Assembly: GCA_019914995.1 (NCBI GenBank)
Contig: CM034140.1
Span: 3,472,001 to 3,536,000, forward strand
DNA: 64,000 nt
Direction of reading: 5' to 3'
DNA from: Acanthochlamys bracteata
Lineage: Eukaryota > Streptophyta > Magnoliopsida > Pandanales > Velloziaceae
Both the position numbers and the translations under genes were made by a program. Numbering within the stretch: position 1 is the stretch's first letter; the number at the start of each line of letters is the position of its first letter. Below the pieces are notes generated by a model, which searched no databases, was not told the DNA's origin, and saw only the letters and a program-made list of their open reading frames with translations. This document shows, piece by piece, positions 23,379-36,430 of this stretch.

Positions 23379-23551
23379 TGAATGATAAAAAATACAAATT
23401 GATATTATTTATTGTTCTTCTCAATAGAAGAGATACAATATATATAGAAGATACAAGTATTTTAATTAGAAAGAATATCTAATAAAATATTATCTAAATT
23501 AGAAATAATATCTAATTAGATAGTAAAAATATCTAATAAGATATTTCAACA
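23379..23551 (-). repeat. Copia 3' LTR
   Basis: About 173 bp. Read on the minus strand it starts TGTTGAAATATC and ends TTTTTTATCATTCA. It matches the other LTR closely but lacks a stretch of about 25 bp. Directly beside it, at 23552-23560, the minus strand reads GAGAGAGAG, the likely polypurine tract that primes plus-strand synthesis. Confidence 0.88.
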
Positions 23552-23558
23552 CTCTCTC

Positions 23559-26500
23559 TCAAGTAGGTGCATAGATATTATATATCCGCAACTTGTTTAA
23601 GAACTTTGGGAATATATGTTTTGAAACTGCTTTGGTGAGAATATCGGCCAATTGATCTTCTGATCGAATTTTAGGCAACTCCAAAATTTTTTCAACCAAC
23701 TTCCCCTTAATGAAGAACCTATCTACTTCAATATGTTTTGTGCGATCATATTGTACTGGATTATGTGCTATATCACATGTCGTTTTGTTATCACAGTATA
23801 ATCTAATAGATTGCGAAGCTGGAAAACCTAAATCTTCCAGAAGAAGTCTCAACCATAATGTTTCGCAAAGTCCAAGTGCTAAACCTCTAAATTCAGCTTC
23901 TTCACTTGAGCGTGCTATAACATTTTGCTTTTACTTCTCCATGTAACTACATTACCATCCACAAAGGTAAAATAACCTGAGGTGGACCGTCTATCATCAA
24001 TTGCTTCAGCCCAATCAGCATCAGTATATACATGTATATTTTGATAATTCATATTTTTTGTGAATAAAATTCCTTTTTCAGAAGTAGACTTCAGATATCT
24101 CAAAATGCGCATTACTTCATTCATATGTTGCTCCCAGAATTATACATAAATTGGCTGACAATACTCAATGCATATGTAAGATCAGGTCTTATATATGCCA
24201 AGTACATCAACCTTCCTACTAGTCTTTGATATCTTTCTTTATTGGCTGGAACCTGATTAGCCTTAATGCATAACTTCAGACCTTCTTCCACTGGTGTATC
24301 AATTGATTGACATGCAGACATACCAGTTTTCTCTAAAAGGTCTAATGCATATTTTCGTTGGGACATAAAGATTCCCTTCTTAGATCGAAAAATTTCAATC
24401 CCAAGAAAATATTCAAAGACCAAGATCTTTCATTTCAAATTCTCTGGATAAATAATCTTGCAATAGTTCTCTTTCTTTCGGATCATTTCCTGTAACGATC
24501 ATATCATCTCCATATACAAACGAGTGCAGTGAGTTTGTCATACATTTTTTTCAGAAATAATGTGTGATCTGAATTATTCTGACGGTATCCAAATGCTACC
24601 ATAGACTTTGTAAATCTTTCAAACCATGCTCTTGGAGATTGCTTCAGTCCATAAAGTGATTTTTTTAATCTACACACCTTTTGTATCTGAATTTCTGATG
24701 AGATACACCCTGATGGAAGATCCATATAGACTTCTTTTCAGTCAATTCACCATGTAGAAAGGCGTTCTTCACATCAAATTATTGCAGTGACCAATCTAAA
24801 TTCACAGCTAAAAGATAGCAAAATTCGAACTGTGTTAATTTTAGCTACAAGAGCAAAAGTATTTGTGTAATCAATACCGTAGGTTTGAATATATCTTTTT
24901 GCCACCAATCTTGCTTTGAAGCGTTCGATTGTACCATCTGCTTTATACTTTACAGTATATATCCATCGACATCCAAGTGCTGTCTTTTATGGAGGAAGAT
25001 CAACAAGTTCCCAAATTTTATTCTTTTGTAAGGACTTCATCTCTTCATTCATAACTTCTTTCCATTTTGGATCATTTAAAGCTTCCTGCACACTGTTAGA
25101 AATAGATACAGCAAATAATTGATTTACAAATGATAGATTTGATTCTGACAGCCGATAGTTAGACACATAATGGTTCATAGGGTATTAAGTTTTACTAGAA
25201 AGTTCATGTTCATATGTGGATTTAGGAATACCTCTATTGTGTCGGTATGGTAACTGTCTTGTAGATGGTTCAGAAACTAAATTAAGAACATTCTCAGCAG
25301 GCGATTGGTTTGGTATATTAGTTGATTGTGGAGTGAGGAGTTGTGTCATATCTTCAGTTCCAGAATGTTCATTCCAGTTTTGATCTAAGTCTAGATCAAT
25401 CAAGTCCTCCCCAATTGCTTCGGATTGGGAGTTATCACCACTATTGCTCAGATCTAAGTTATCAATTTCTTGATTAACAAACTCTAACAATGCACCTTTT
25501 TCAGAAGTATGTGAATCATAATTTAAACTCTGAACTTCTTGAAACTTCTTCCCCTGAAGTTCAGCATCCGAAAAAAAATATATTGTATCTTTATAAAATA
25601 CAACATTCACTGTGATAAACATACGGCGAGTTGGAGGATGATAACACCGATACCTCTTTTGAGATGCAGCATATCTAAAAAATACGCATCTCAAAGCTCG
25701 ATGACTCAACTTGTTACGCTGGTGATGATGAAGATGTACAAATGTGACACATCCAAAAACACAGGGAGGCAAGCTCGGAATCGCCGGTGCAACAACTACT
25801 TCCAAAAGGGATGCCAATGGTGTCTTAAAATCTATAATATTCGATGGTACCCGATTGATAATATATGCAGCAGAACAAGTGCTTCTCCCGAATAACTTAA
25901 CGGCATATGACCTTCTATCAATAAAGCACGAACCACCTTCAATAAGTGTCGATTTTTTCTCTCAGCAACTCCATTTTGTTGAAGCGTATTAGGGCATGTT
26001 GTTTGATGAACTATTCCATGTGCTTCTAAATACTACTGAAGTGCGAAACACTGATATTCTCTACCATTATCACTACGAAGAACTTGAACTTGTGTATTAT
26101 ACTGAATCTGAACCATTTTTATGAAACCTTTGAAATAAGCAGTTCACTTCACCTTTAGATTTCATCAAATAAAATCACGTCATTCTGGTACAATCATCAA
26201 TAAAAGTGACAAATCATTGTGATCCACCTAAAATAGTAACTTTAGATGGACCTCAAACATCAGAATGTATTATCATAAAAAGTAACGGACTTTTATTCAA
26301 ACTCAAAGGAAAAGAAGTACGATGACTTTCTGCCAGTTCATAAACATCACACTGAAACTTAGAAAGATCTAATTTTGCAAATAAATTGGGAAATAATTTC
26401 TTCAAATAATCAAAAAAAGCATGCCACAATCGTCAATGCCATAATAAGACTTCTGACTTTATCTTCTCACCTTTTAAGCCATGGACAGTCAAAACTTGAT

Positions 26501-27820
26501 TTAACTTATTAGAACTCTTTAGTAATAAATCCAGGTAATACAACTGCTCTCGCTTAGTAACATAATCAATCGTCTGCTTTGTTCGAATATCCTTAAATAC
26601 ACAAAATTCAGGCCAAATAATTACAACACAAGACAAAGTTTTGGTTATTTGAGAGATAAATAAAAAATTATAACCTAAGGATGGAACAACTAAAACTGAA
26701 TCTAAACCCAAAGTATTAGTGAGGGATACAAATTCTTCACCAATAACAGAGTTTAAATTACCATTTGCGGTTGAAACAAAATTTTGTGGGGATGGTTTAA
26801 GGGTACGACATATTTAGAATCAAATGTCATATGATCTGTAGTACCAGAATCAATTATCCATATACTATTAGAAACATGTGTTGAAGTGTGTAAAACGGTA
26901 CCTCTATTATCTGCAGTTGCAACTAATATTGAGGCCTATTTAATGCCATCATCGTCCTCTATCTTTGTCTCAATTATTGAGCAACATGAATTTTTTTGGA
27001 ATCTTGCTTCTGTCGATCCCGATTATGATCCCACCAGTCTGGATATCCAATAAGCTCAAAACACTTACTTTTGGTATGGCTAGACTTATTACAATGAGTT
27101 TATTTGTAGGTTGACTCATGTGCAGCTTTAGACTTTGTACGATCTTGCCGATTTCGTACCACTATAACGGAAGCTTCAGAATTCTCAAACTCACTATTCA
27201 GAGTAGATCGATGCATCGCCTCACGACAAACTAACGAGTAGCATTCTTCCAAATCTGGAACTGATTCTTTGCGAAGAATTTCTCCACGAATCTGTTCAAA
27301 AATATTGTCCAATTCAGTAAGAAATATGTGAACTCTTAGTCGCTCAATGGACTTTCTATATGCCACAATATTTTCAGGATCTTTCATTACCACCTTATCA
27401 CGATGGTCTAATTGTCAAAAAATTTCAATCAATTCTTCATAATATTCAGAAAGAGATTTTCCATCTTGCTTGGCGGTGAAACCTCTTTGGTTTAAGGAAT
27501 ATACCTATAGTTCGTCACTTCGACAAAGCATTCCAAATTTCACGAGTAATGAATAAACGCAAATAACGCTTCATAATGTCTAGAGTTATAGACATTAGTA
27601 GCCACCGTTTAACTTTATAATTTTCAGCATACCATGTTTCATATCCATTTTCTAATTCATCAGGTGGTTTTGCCTAGCCACGAATATAAGAGAGCTTCTC
27701 TCTTTCAGCAATATGCATATACATTAATTGAGACCAAATATCATAATTAATCTTATTTAAAATAATTTTTGAGTTGAATACACTATCTGATTGAATGATA
27801 ACTGGAGTGGTTCCAGACAT
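23559..27820 (-). pseudogene. Copia gag-pol remnant
   Basis: Gag begins at 27820 (MSGTTPVIIQSDSV) and has an in-frame TAG about 48 codons in. Later gag includes LRVHIFLTELDNIFEQIRGE and the region CFELIGYPDWW. Pre-integrase sequence is at 26433-26711, integrase C-terminal sequence at 25185-25817 (VFGCVTFVHLHHH, GYDxxSKxYRCYxP-like residues). Reverse transcriptase is at 24480-25178, with RLKKSLYGLKQSPRAWFERF and a YGDDM catalytic box where copia elements usually have YVDDM. RNase H is at 23559-24124 (IHVYTDADWAEAIDDRRSTS, LYCDNKTTCDIAHNPV, RTKHIEVD). Many stops and frameshifts separate these blocks, so no functional polyprotein can be made. Confidence 0.92.
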
Positions 27821-27880
27821 AACTGTTGTCCTCCACTTCCTCCCTTTTTTTTGTGGTATAACAATGGTAAAATCAGGTTT

Positions 27881-27893
27881 GGCTCTGGTACCA
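27881..27893 (-). other. Copia primer-binding site
   Basis: On the minus strand TGGTACCAGAGCC, one base off the TGGTATCAGAGCC complementary to initiator tRNA-Met in plant copia elements. It lies at the inner edge of the 5' LTR, which fixes the orientation. Confidence 0.88.
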
Positions 27894-27896
27894 AAT

Positions 27897-28094
27897 TGAA
27901 TGATAAAAAATACAAATTGATATTACTTATTGTTCTTCTCAATAGAAGAGATATAATATATATAGAAGACACAAGTATCTTAATTAGAAAGAATATCTAA
28001 TATCTAAATTAAAAAAAATATCTAATGAGATATTATCTAAATTAGAAATAATATCTAATTAGATAGTAAAAATATCTAATGAGATATTTCAACA
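27897..28094 (-). repeat. Copia 5' LTR
   Basis: About 198 bp. It differs from the other LTR by scattered substitutions and a local duplication of an ATCTAA-containing segment near 27985-28040. Divergence between the LTRs implies an old insertion. Confidence 0.88.
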
Positions 28095-29776
28095 CTAATC
28101 TCATGCTCCAATTTCATAATTTTTATAGGCTTCTGATCCAAAATTCACTTTACATGATCTATAGCATAGAATTAAAATTACGAAGAGATTAAAATTCAGT
28201 CACCTGTATACAATTGAAGGTGATATTTATTAACCGACCTAGAAAGTTATTTTAGTTGTTCTATTATCCTCAAGACTGCACACTAGCTTCAGTGGTGTTG
28301 CGTCCAAGTGCTGCACAAGCACTAGGGAGGTAAATTTTGTAGGAAAAGATACGGCCTGTCAACACAAGGTGTGGGCAAGATCGAGTGATGAAGTAGCCCA
28401 TTCTTCTCTGCCCCCTAATGAGCTCTTCAATCATCTTGCCTATGGTTAATGATCACGAGTATATATGCAGATTGGGCAAGTGATGATTACCAGAGTACTG
28501 AATCAATGATGTTTGGAACTGTTTTGAACTAGTTATTTGAATATCTTTGTCTCTTGATAAAAAAAAAGATACATTTTGATCGACCTGTGTTGCTTGCATA
28601 TAAAATTTTTATAGAAAGACAAAAATTGAGTTTAGGAGATGTCATTTCTTTATCCCTTTCTAAAGTATATTAACCTATTACATCAGCTGGTTAGAGTGTC
28701 GTGCTAATAATGCCAAGGTCGGAGGTTTCAGACCTGCATGGGCCAAATTTGTTTTTAATATAATTTATTTATTCTTAGGGGAATAGTTTGTAGATTTTGT
28801 TTTATAATTATGTTTTTACAGGTAAAAGAAAGTTATTGCAGGATGCATTGCTTCTTCTCGTCTGAAGTCTGCTGGCTCTTTTTTTTTTTATATAATATTT
28901 CTCTTTCTTTTTTCTAATTTCCCCAATTTTAAGTGGTAGCCTTCGTAAGAAAAGAATAAGATGACGTTTGGTTAAATTTATAATCTCATTTCACTCTAAA
29001 TTTTTATTTTATATTTTCTAACGAAGTTTTTATAATATTTTACAGAATATTTTAAAATTTTAAAAAATATTTAAAATATTTTACATCATAATATTTTATT
29101 GTTCTTTTGAGATAGAAAATATAACTCCATTTAAAAAGTTTTAAAATAAGCACTCTCATATTTTTCTTAAAATTGTTGCAAATAACAATGAGTTAACCAT
29201 ATCGACTAATAAAATTAAATCTGAACTTATTTTCAAACTAATTTTAGAGATGCTTTTATTTTATGACAAAGAACCAAACTACGATTGTAAAAAATTTTAC
29301 CAAACATCAAGGTGCAATATTACTTTTTCAAACGCGTAAAATTCTTCAAATCATGATTTCAAACTCAGTAGCAAATCAGTATAAATCAATTGGTTTTTCC
29401 ATGAGCAACTCTTTGGATACACGTTTTTCCGAATTCCACCAACCCATCTTCGCTCATTTTAGATAAGTATATCTCATATCATCCCAAATGGAAAATAAAT
29501 AAATACACACAAATAATTACTCAAAAGAGTACCCACAGCGTTAATCATATTAACTAAATTACAGTAAATAAGCCGTATTCTAACCTGACAACAAATACTC
29601 GTACGTATTATCTCCAATCCTCAAATCACTGAAATCAATCCTTCCTCATGATCAACACCACTCATCAATGGATATTACCAATTTCCACGTGGCAAAACAA
29701 CAACCTCTGCAAATACTTCCATAAACTAGTTCTTTCAAGACAAAAGACAAGCCATGGAAACAATTTCTGCTACACC
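28095..29776. other. Intergenic region upstream of STN8
   Basis: Contains the relic tRNA at 28672-28745 and a decayed AT-rich MITE at about 28963-29158 (left end ACGTTTGGTTAAATTTATAA). The remaining sequence to 29640 is the presumed STN8 promoter and leader. No other gene is seen. Confidence 0.5.
28672..28745 (+). pseudogene. tRNA-Ile (anticodon AAU) relic
   Basis: The 74-base stretch keeps the full tRNA length. The D-arm (TCAGCTGGTTAGAG), anticodon arm with loop CTAATAA and the 3' acceptor strand ATGGGCC plus A are recognisable as nuclear tRNA-Ile(AAU). It is damaged. The 5' acceptor strand AACCTAT mispairs at its first two positions. The T-loop reads TTTCAGA, so the TTCRA box B is broken. 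The T-stem has a G-G clash, and the D-arm has lost the conserved G of AGCTC. It is unlikely to be transcribed or charged. Confidence 0.8.
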
Positions 29777-32594
29777 ATGGCTTCACTTGTCCCTCCAACC
29801 ATAACTCATCTCCAGAAAAACATCAGCACTTCATTATTTTTTACTTCGAAATACCAACTCAGAAGAAACCATGCAGTAAGGTGCAGAGCTTTCAATCCTA
29901 GAGATCTGTTGGTGAATGCCCTCCGCATCGATGAATCCAACCCTGCATATGTTTTCCTACAGAATGAATTTTCACAAGTTCAGAAAGTATCTAATAGGTT
30001 TCCAGTGATAGAGAGATGGGAAGTGTTGGCTTTGGTTGGGATTGGATGGATTTACTTGACTGCAAGGCCAGGTGTTCTTGTTGGTGCTATAGATGCTTAT
30101 ATTCTTGCACCTTTGCAGATGGGCATTGATAGGTTGCTGGGAAGGAGAAACTTGAGGATGAATGATTTTGTTGTGGGTGATAGATTGGGTGAGGGATCGT
30201 TTGGTGTTGTCTACACTGGAGCCATTGTGCCAAAGGATGTCAGTGTGGATGAAAGGCTGAGCAGGCGAGGGAAGAGAGTACAGATTGATGAAAGGTTCAA
30301 CGAGAAGGTTATCCTAAAAAAGGTGAGCTTTATTCGTTTTAAAAAAGAACACGTACGTGCACACACAGAAAAGAAAAAGAAATCATATGAGTTTTTCTTA
30401 TGCTGCAAACTGATTCAGGAGATTATCCACTTCACACTTCGCGGTAACATAGTTGTTTGTGGGTCTGAATGCAGGTTAAGGTTGGTACAGTAGGAGCCGA
30501 GGAGTGCGGAGATTTTGAGGAGTGGTTCAATTATAGAGTATCAAGAGCAGCTCCAGAATCATGTGCAGAATTTCTGGGAAGTTTTGTTGCTGACAAGACA
30601 TTTTCACAGTTTACTAAAGGCGGAAAATGGCTTGTGTGGAAATTCGAGGTAAATAGATGCATCTCAGTAGATATTCATTGTGGGAAGCATCACTTTGTGA
30701 TAGTTTAATATTCCTGACCTTGTAATGTGATTCTGGCAACTTGATGACCCTCCGACTCGTTCCAAACCATTGTTTGGATGCCAGTAATGTATGGCTGCAG
30801 ACAATTAGATGTCTCAGACCTGAGCATAGAATACTATAGCTTGATCAGTGTGGATCCCAACCGTGAGGATAAAATCTACTATGTTTGAAGCAAGCTCAAT
30901 GAAGAAATTTAGGTAAGCAACAATATTTAATAAATGTTGAGGATAAAACAAAGAACGAGCTACATGTCATTAATTAGTAGGATAGGAAGAGCAAAGTATG
31001 CAGATTAGCTCTGATATGGACCGACAGAGAGATGATAATACTAAAGCAATCAAGAGCTGGAGAATGCAAGGAGATTCTATATAAAAGCATTTATCACAAG
31101 AAACAGGAAAGAATTATCGAATTAACAATCTTTATAATCTAGTTGATGAGAACCATAATCTTCATCAGAAGCCACCTTTAACATCAAAACTTATGCCAGT
31201 CAGTAAGAACACAAAATAACTAGAAAAGTAAAACGACTTGAATGGGCCTTTTCCGTGTCAAGGTGCTTATTATGTAGGACTTGTTACAGATTTGCTTGCG
31301 ATAGTATCGTGCTAATGACATACATAAGCTGTAAATGCCCCATGCCTTGAAAGCCATCTACTTATCGAGGAATCATAACACACGTAAATGGTATCAGAAA
31401 CTAGGCATTATGAATTTCCTCAATGAAAACTAGCTACTCTCCTGACTCACAATGACAAGCACATGCTGTAATTCCCTCACCAAGAACGAAAAAGTGATTT
31501 CATAAAACAATGGTTCGTCTTTTAGAAGCTCCTATGCAGAAACTACTAATTTTGGCATTTAGCACTTGCATAAACCTTTTACTTTCTATATCATGTTACT
31601 TATTTATCTCTATGTGCATATATACCTGATATAGGGAGACCGGACCCTTGGAGATTATATGAATGACAGACGCTTCCCACTAAACCTGGAATCTATCATG
31701 TTTGGTCGTGTTCTACAAGGACTGGACTCCATCAAGCGTAATGCATTGATCATCAAACAGATCATGCGGCAGTTAATAACCTCCCTCAAAAGGATACATG
31801 ACACAGGAATTGTCCATCGAGATATAAAACCAGCCAATTTAGTCGTGACAAGAAAGGGACAGATCAAGCTTATTGATTTTGGTGCAGCAACAGACCTTCG
31901 CATTGGAAAAAACTACATACCTGACCGTGGATTGCTTGATCCAGATTACTGCCCACCTGAGCTTTATGTTCTACCGGAGGAAACTCCTAGGCCTCCCCCA
32001 GAACCAGTTGCAGCTATCCTTTCCCCAATTCTTTGGCAGGTTAATCTTTCAGCTATCCTCATTTTCTTTGATGTTTGTCCCTTAGTGCTTTTACAAGAGG
32101 TTCTCAACCATAGGTTGTCCCCTATAAAGCATTTGACTGTGTTATCTCTATTGAACAATAAAAGGAGAATGTACTATATATCCTTTTCTTGAAAGTAAAC
32201 ATAGAGAAACGCCAGTACAATTGACACTATGTTTTTATTTCTGCAGCTTAACAGCCCTGACCTATTTGATATGTACTCAGCTGGTATTGTGCTCATGCAA
32301 ATGGCAATTCCAAGTCTGAGGTCTACCGCTGGACTGAAGAAATTCAATTCAGAATTGAAGAATGTCAGTTATGATTTGAATAAATGGAGGGAACTCACTC
32401 GATCAAGACCGGATTTCCGCCTGCTGGATCTAGATTCAGGCAGAGGGTGGGACTTGGCTACAAAGCTAATTGCACAAAGAGGATCTTTCAGAAGAGGAAG
32501 GCTATCTGCATCTGCTGCTTTGAGGCATCCTTACTTCTTGCTAGGGGGTGACCAAGCAGCCGTCATTCTCTCAAAATTGAGTTTAAACAAATAA
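29777..32594 (+). CDS. STN8: Thylakoid serine/threonine kinase STN8
   Basis: STN8 phosphorylates photosystem II core proteins (D1, D2, CP43, PsbH) at the thylakoid membrane, affecting granal stacking and PSII repair. Four exons: 29777-30322, 30475-30648, 31635-32039 and 32247-32594, all joined at GT-AG borders in phase 0, encode 490 residues, close to the 495 of Arabidopsis STN8. The N-terminus is a Ser/Thr-rich transit peptide. A hydrophobic membrane segment is at about 83-105 (VLALVGIGWIYLTARPG). The kinase domain has GEGSFGVVYTG at about 138-148, VILKK with the ATP-binding Lys at the end of exon 1, HRDIKPAN at about 301-308 and IDFGAATDLR at about 320-329. It ends soon after the kinase fold (LRHPYF, SKLSLNK) and lacks the long C-terminal tail of STN7, which decides between the two. 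An in-frame ATG at 29648 would add 43 residues, but MASLVPPT is the more transit-like start. No damage is seen. Confidence 0.95.
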
Positions 32595-33859
32595 CATTTT
32601 TTGCAGGTAAATTATCTTTTACATAGGTAAGCTTTTTACCATCATCTGTGTGCTTATGTTGAGGCATTGAATTTTTATCCTTTATTTACCAATACAATTC
32701 AGTATGCTTTTTATGTCGCCTTTTAGGCTTTTCTTCAGTACCACATAAATTCTTCAACTTCAACCAAGCCTCATTTTGCATATTGGGTTGGCTACATGGA
32801 CCTTCTGCAAAGTATCAGTGCAGTAACAGTATTTACGAGTGGATACTAACCTAACACCAACACTACACCTTTAACAAGACTTGGGATCACCTATGTGGAA
32901 GAATCCACATAGGTGGAGTTTCCAGTCCCACTCCCACCTAGTTATCGTAACAAAATTATCTGCCCTAGGTAGAAATTCTAGCGCAAGCATCTCACCTTTG
33001 TCTTTTTGGCATACAGTAACAGTTATTTGGGACGACTCAGCCTTCTGCTAGTCTGGCATAATAGAGTAACAATCATTTGGGACACATTAATTATCTGCCC
33101 TAGGTTCCTTGATACTTATTTATAAGCTTAACATGTGTTTCTTCAATTTGGAATAAGGGCAAATAGGCTTACAGTATCATCCCAATGCCATGAGCGCACT
33201 TGCTAACTAAGTGAATTTTATGTTTTCCATGATTGCAGGGTCCAAGGTTTCACATCAGTGCTTCATTGGAATCCTTGAGGTTTCATTTTTCCAAAGAACA
33301 TGCCAGAGTTTATCTGGCTATGCAAACAGCTAAAGTCATTTGAATATGGAATGTTAGGAATAATACTTAAAAGGGGTAAATACTGAAGAAAAACTGTTTT
33401 TCTTCACAGGATTTCACATTACTTAATACTTTTCCACAGATCAAGGAGGTTCTAAGTGTCAAGTGAGACAATAATGTCTAGCAACCAGCAGTGAAATTCA
33501 AATATAAAGTTCACTGCTCACCTTCTAACAGAAACACAAGAACAGCATGATTGGAGTGTTTGGGATGACGGAATCGCTACAACCAATTGGACAATCAAAA
33601 TACATAAGGTATGAGGACTAGCATCTGTTAGACACAAAGCAAAACAATACAAAGCACCGTCTATGTTGTGAACGGCTATAACAGATGAATGGAGCAGAAA
33701 CTATCAATTATAAGTTCCAATCAATTTATCATCCATGTGTAAATCATTACCATGCAATGTGGTGGCATACCTGTTTTACTTTCTGCAAGAGTTCTTTATG
33801 GAAGTAACTCCTTCCTGCTTCACTCTGATGACTCCATAAACTTTTGGATGAACATTCTT
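32595..33859. other. Gap between STN8 and the mannanase relic
   Basis: STN8 3' UTR followed by noncoding sequence. No gene or clear repeat is seen. Confidence 0.5.
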
Positions 33860-36430
33860 TCTTTAGCAGTTGGAGCCTCTTGGGTTGGTGCAAAAGCACA
33901 TGCAATGTCATAGTTGAGTTTTTCAGGACCAAAACATAGCCATCATCCATGTGATCTTTTACTTCTGGGAAGAGCTGCCAGATGAAGCAGCCTCCTTCTA
34001 TCAAGTGGCATCTTGAACCATCAAGTTGAAATTTTATATTTTTTATGGTAATACCAAACTCGCCGATCAAGAACAGCATGCCAAGCTTTCTGTGCATCAT
34101 CATGTGGCTTTTGATCCAGTCTTAACAAAGTCAAGGTGGATTCGAGAAACTGAGTGAAAGAGGCTTCAGTAAAGACCAAACAAAGTTTAGTTACAAAGCT
34201 ATCTGACTCACGCCTGGCAAACCAACCAGACACTATAACTAACATAAGCGTACAAAAGAAACTGTTAAATGCATAGAATAACTCCAAAGATGTCTCTCAA
34301 GCATGTCTTGATTGTATAACTCCCCGATTAAGAAAATCTTGTAATCCACTTAGGCGCTTTATGTGACCAAAGAACAGAAACCCAATTCACTTGTATATGT
34401 GAATAATCAGTAAACTAGTTGAATAGTGTTCTCTCATCTTACTGAGATAAAAACTAAAAAATATTTTGAGCACGCTATCTAACAAGGAACGATGAACTAT
34501 CCTCCTTTTTTTTAAAAAGAATTCTTCCAGTAGCAATTTCAAACCAACTTGAAGAAAATAGCTAAATACAAATGGTATGTATACATCCCAGCTATCTGTA
34601 AACATGAATCTTGTAGGTTGTTTCATGAAATTGTCAAAACAGCATAGAATACTTGAGTAATTCTTGAGATGCATGTATATGGAACCTAGTAGTCAAACAC
34701 TACCTAAGAGCAGACAAGCTCACCAGGAATCAGAATGAACATGAATGGAAGCAAAGTCAACTCTTTCAGATGGTTCCTTAAGAAATCTGTTCCACTCTGT
34801 CCGAAGCAGTTGCTAGCATTCAAGTGAAGCTCTTCTTGACTAGATATCACATAAAATTCCCCAAGTAGGTGTCGAGGATCAATAGGCTTAACAAAAGATG
34901 CCGTCTCTTCTAACCATGCCTGAAAATCATCAAACGTGAAATACTAACACCAGCAGCAATAAAATCAGTTTGGCAGAGTAAACAAACCTGAAATGTGTCA
35001 CCAGTTGGATCTGATGGGCATCGAGGCTCATTCATCAGCTCCCACGACAAAATTGTAGGATCATCCGTATATGTGATGTCGTTGTGTGTATTGACATTGG
35101 TAAGAACTGTCTTGCAAAGCAAAATCTAACATAGTAAGTTTTACCTAAGGAAGGAAAAAATAAAAGCAAAATCCTTGTAATACACGCTATTTAACCAAGG
35201 TTTTTATGTATATTCTTTTTTTCTAATAAATTTCAAATAAACCGAAACTCTACGAGTAAGTATCTGTTTTCAGTGAACGAGTTTCACAGAGCATGTGTTC
35301 CTAAGGCTTGACCCTTAGAAAAGAACAAGCAGAATGTAAAAAGGTAAAATAAAAGGTAAACTTTAAACAGGTTACCTATAAAGCTAATACTCACCAAAGG
35401 AGAGTAGCAAAAAGATGAGATAATTGGTATAGTCCTCAAGTCTTCCAATAAATTCTAACAAACTAGACAACAAGATCTTTACATTTGAAGTTTAGAGACT
35501 GTAGTTAGCTGATCAACATCATACAAAACCAAGAACTTTTTGTTTTTCTTCAAATATCTATTTCTAATGAAAGAATTACCTTAACATGATCCTTGTAATA
35601 TCTCTTGATGGTTGGATCAAAAGAAGTCATCATCAGAAGTCAAGATTCAATCCAGAATCTCTTCCCCGACTTCACATACTGTGCCTTCCCTCCATACTCC
35701 TCCTAGTTGTTAACTAAAGAGAGTACTGACCTTATTTTGTTTCATTCGCCACAAAATCTAGCCCCTACAAAAAATTCGGAAGAACAACTAATCAAATTGG
35801 ACTATATTAGTATTCACTCGAAAACATTATAACGGCAAAGGGTGTTGATTTTCTTTTCGAATTCCATCAAGTTACCAACATGTAGGGGTTGCCATGACTT
35901 ATGGCTGATAAAAAAAATCAACTACTACGTTTCCCCTATCACACCGTAAGAATTTATGAAAACATGTTCTGCATACCTACCTGCTTTCAAGCAAGTGAAG
36001 CAACACCAATTACTTACAAAGATAAAAACGGAAAAAATGGGCGTTCCTGTTTTTTTCCAACAACCTTACGATCACCAATTCACCCGGACTTATCTTTCAC
36101 CACCATAGAAAGACAGCAGCCATTATGATTAATGCTAGAGAAAAGATACCACCTGAAAAACTTGCTCATGATAAACACTAGAAGAAATCTGCAGAGCTCT
36201 CCAGCAAGCATAATTGAAACGCCCAAGTTCTGCATACATTGAGTCAGCCTCCGCTGTATCTCGGAACACTTGGCTAACTTTGTCTCTACCAAAACGGTCG
36301 GCGGTGAATACCATGAGCCAATAGGATGAATCCATGAGCAAAGAGTGGTTCCCTCGTCTCTCCACCATCGTCCTTGTCCATCTGTTCCTTGCTGAATCCC
36401 GTCTGAACAAATAAAATAGAAGTTCACCAG
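33860..36430 (-). pseudogene. Mannan endo-1,4-beta-mannosidase (GH5) pseudogene
   Basis: Intact enzymes are secreted and cut mannans in the cell wall. Blocks in order on the minus strand: 36150-36415 (SSYWLMVFTADRFGRDKVSQ, WRALQISSSVYHEQVF); 35735-35760 (LDFVANETK); 35660-35730 (LVNN, stop, EEYGGKAQYVKSG); 35580-35635 (DD-F, PTIKRYYKDHVK); 34985-35110 ([30 protein letters not shown] with the acid/base Glu); 34750-34920 (FVKPIDPRHLL, GTDFLRNHL); 34050-34130 (LIGEFG with the nucleophile Glu); 33870-34000 (FIWQLFPEVKDHMDDGYVLV). Lesions include Trp to TAG before EEYGG, a base loss giving TGA in the DDDFF segment, a frameshift before the DFASIH motif and loss of the middle of the barrel. Similarity to plant MAN proteins is clear. 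MAN6 is suggested only by its position next to STN8. Confidence 0.88.

Larger units (their letters stand above)
23379..28094 (-). mobile_element. Degenerate Ty1/copia LTR retrotransposon
   Basis: The element is 4.7 kb, oriented on the minus strand, with LTRs at both ends, a primer-binding site, a purine tract and decayed gag-pol in copia order (gag, integrase, reverse transcriptase, RNase H). With TG...CA LTR ends, the flanking pentamers are ATAAT and CTAAT. If the LTRs extend three bases further, to the edge of the primer-binding site, CTAAT is duplicated perfectly (23371-23375 and 28095-28099). Confidence 0.92.

Noticed and set aside
29263..29466. 67-codon frame upstream of STN8
   Set aside because: No features. 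It lies in AT-rich promoter-proximal sequence.
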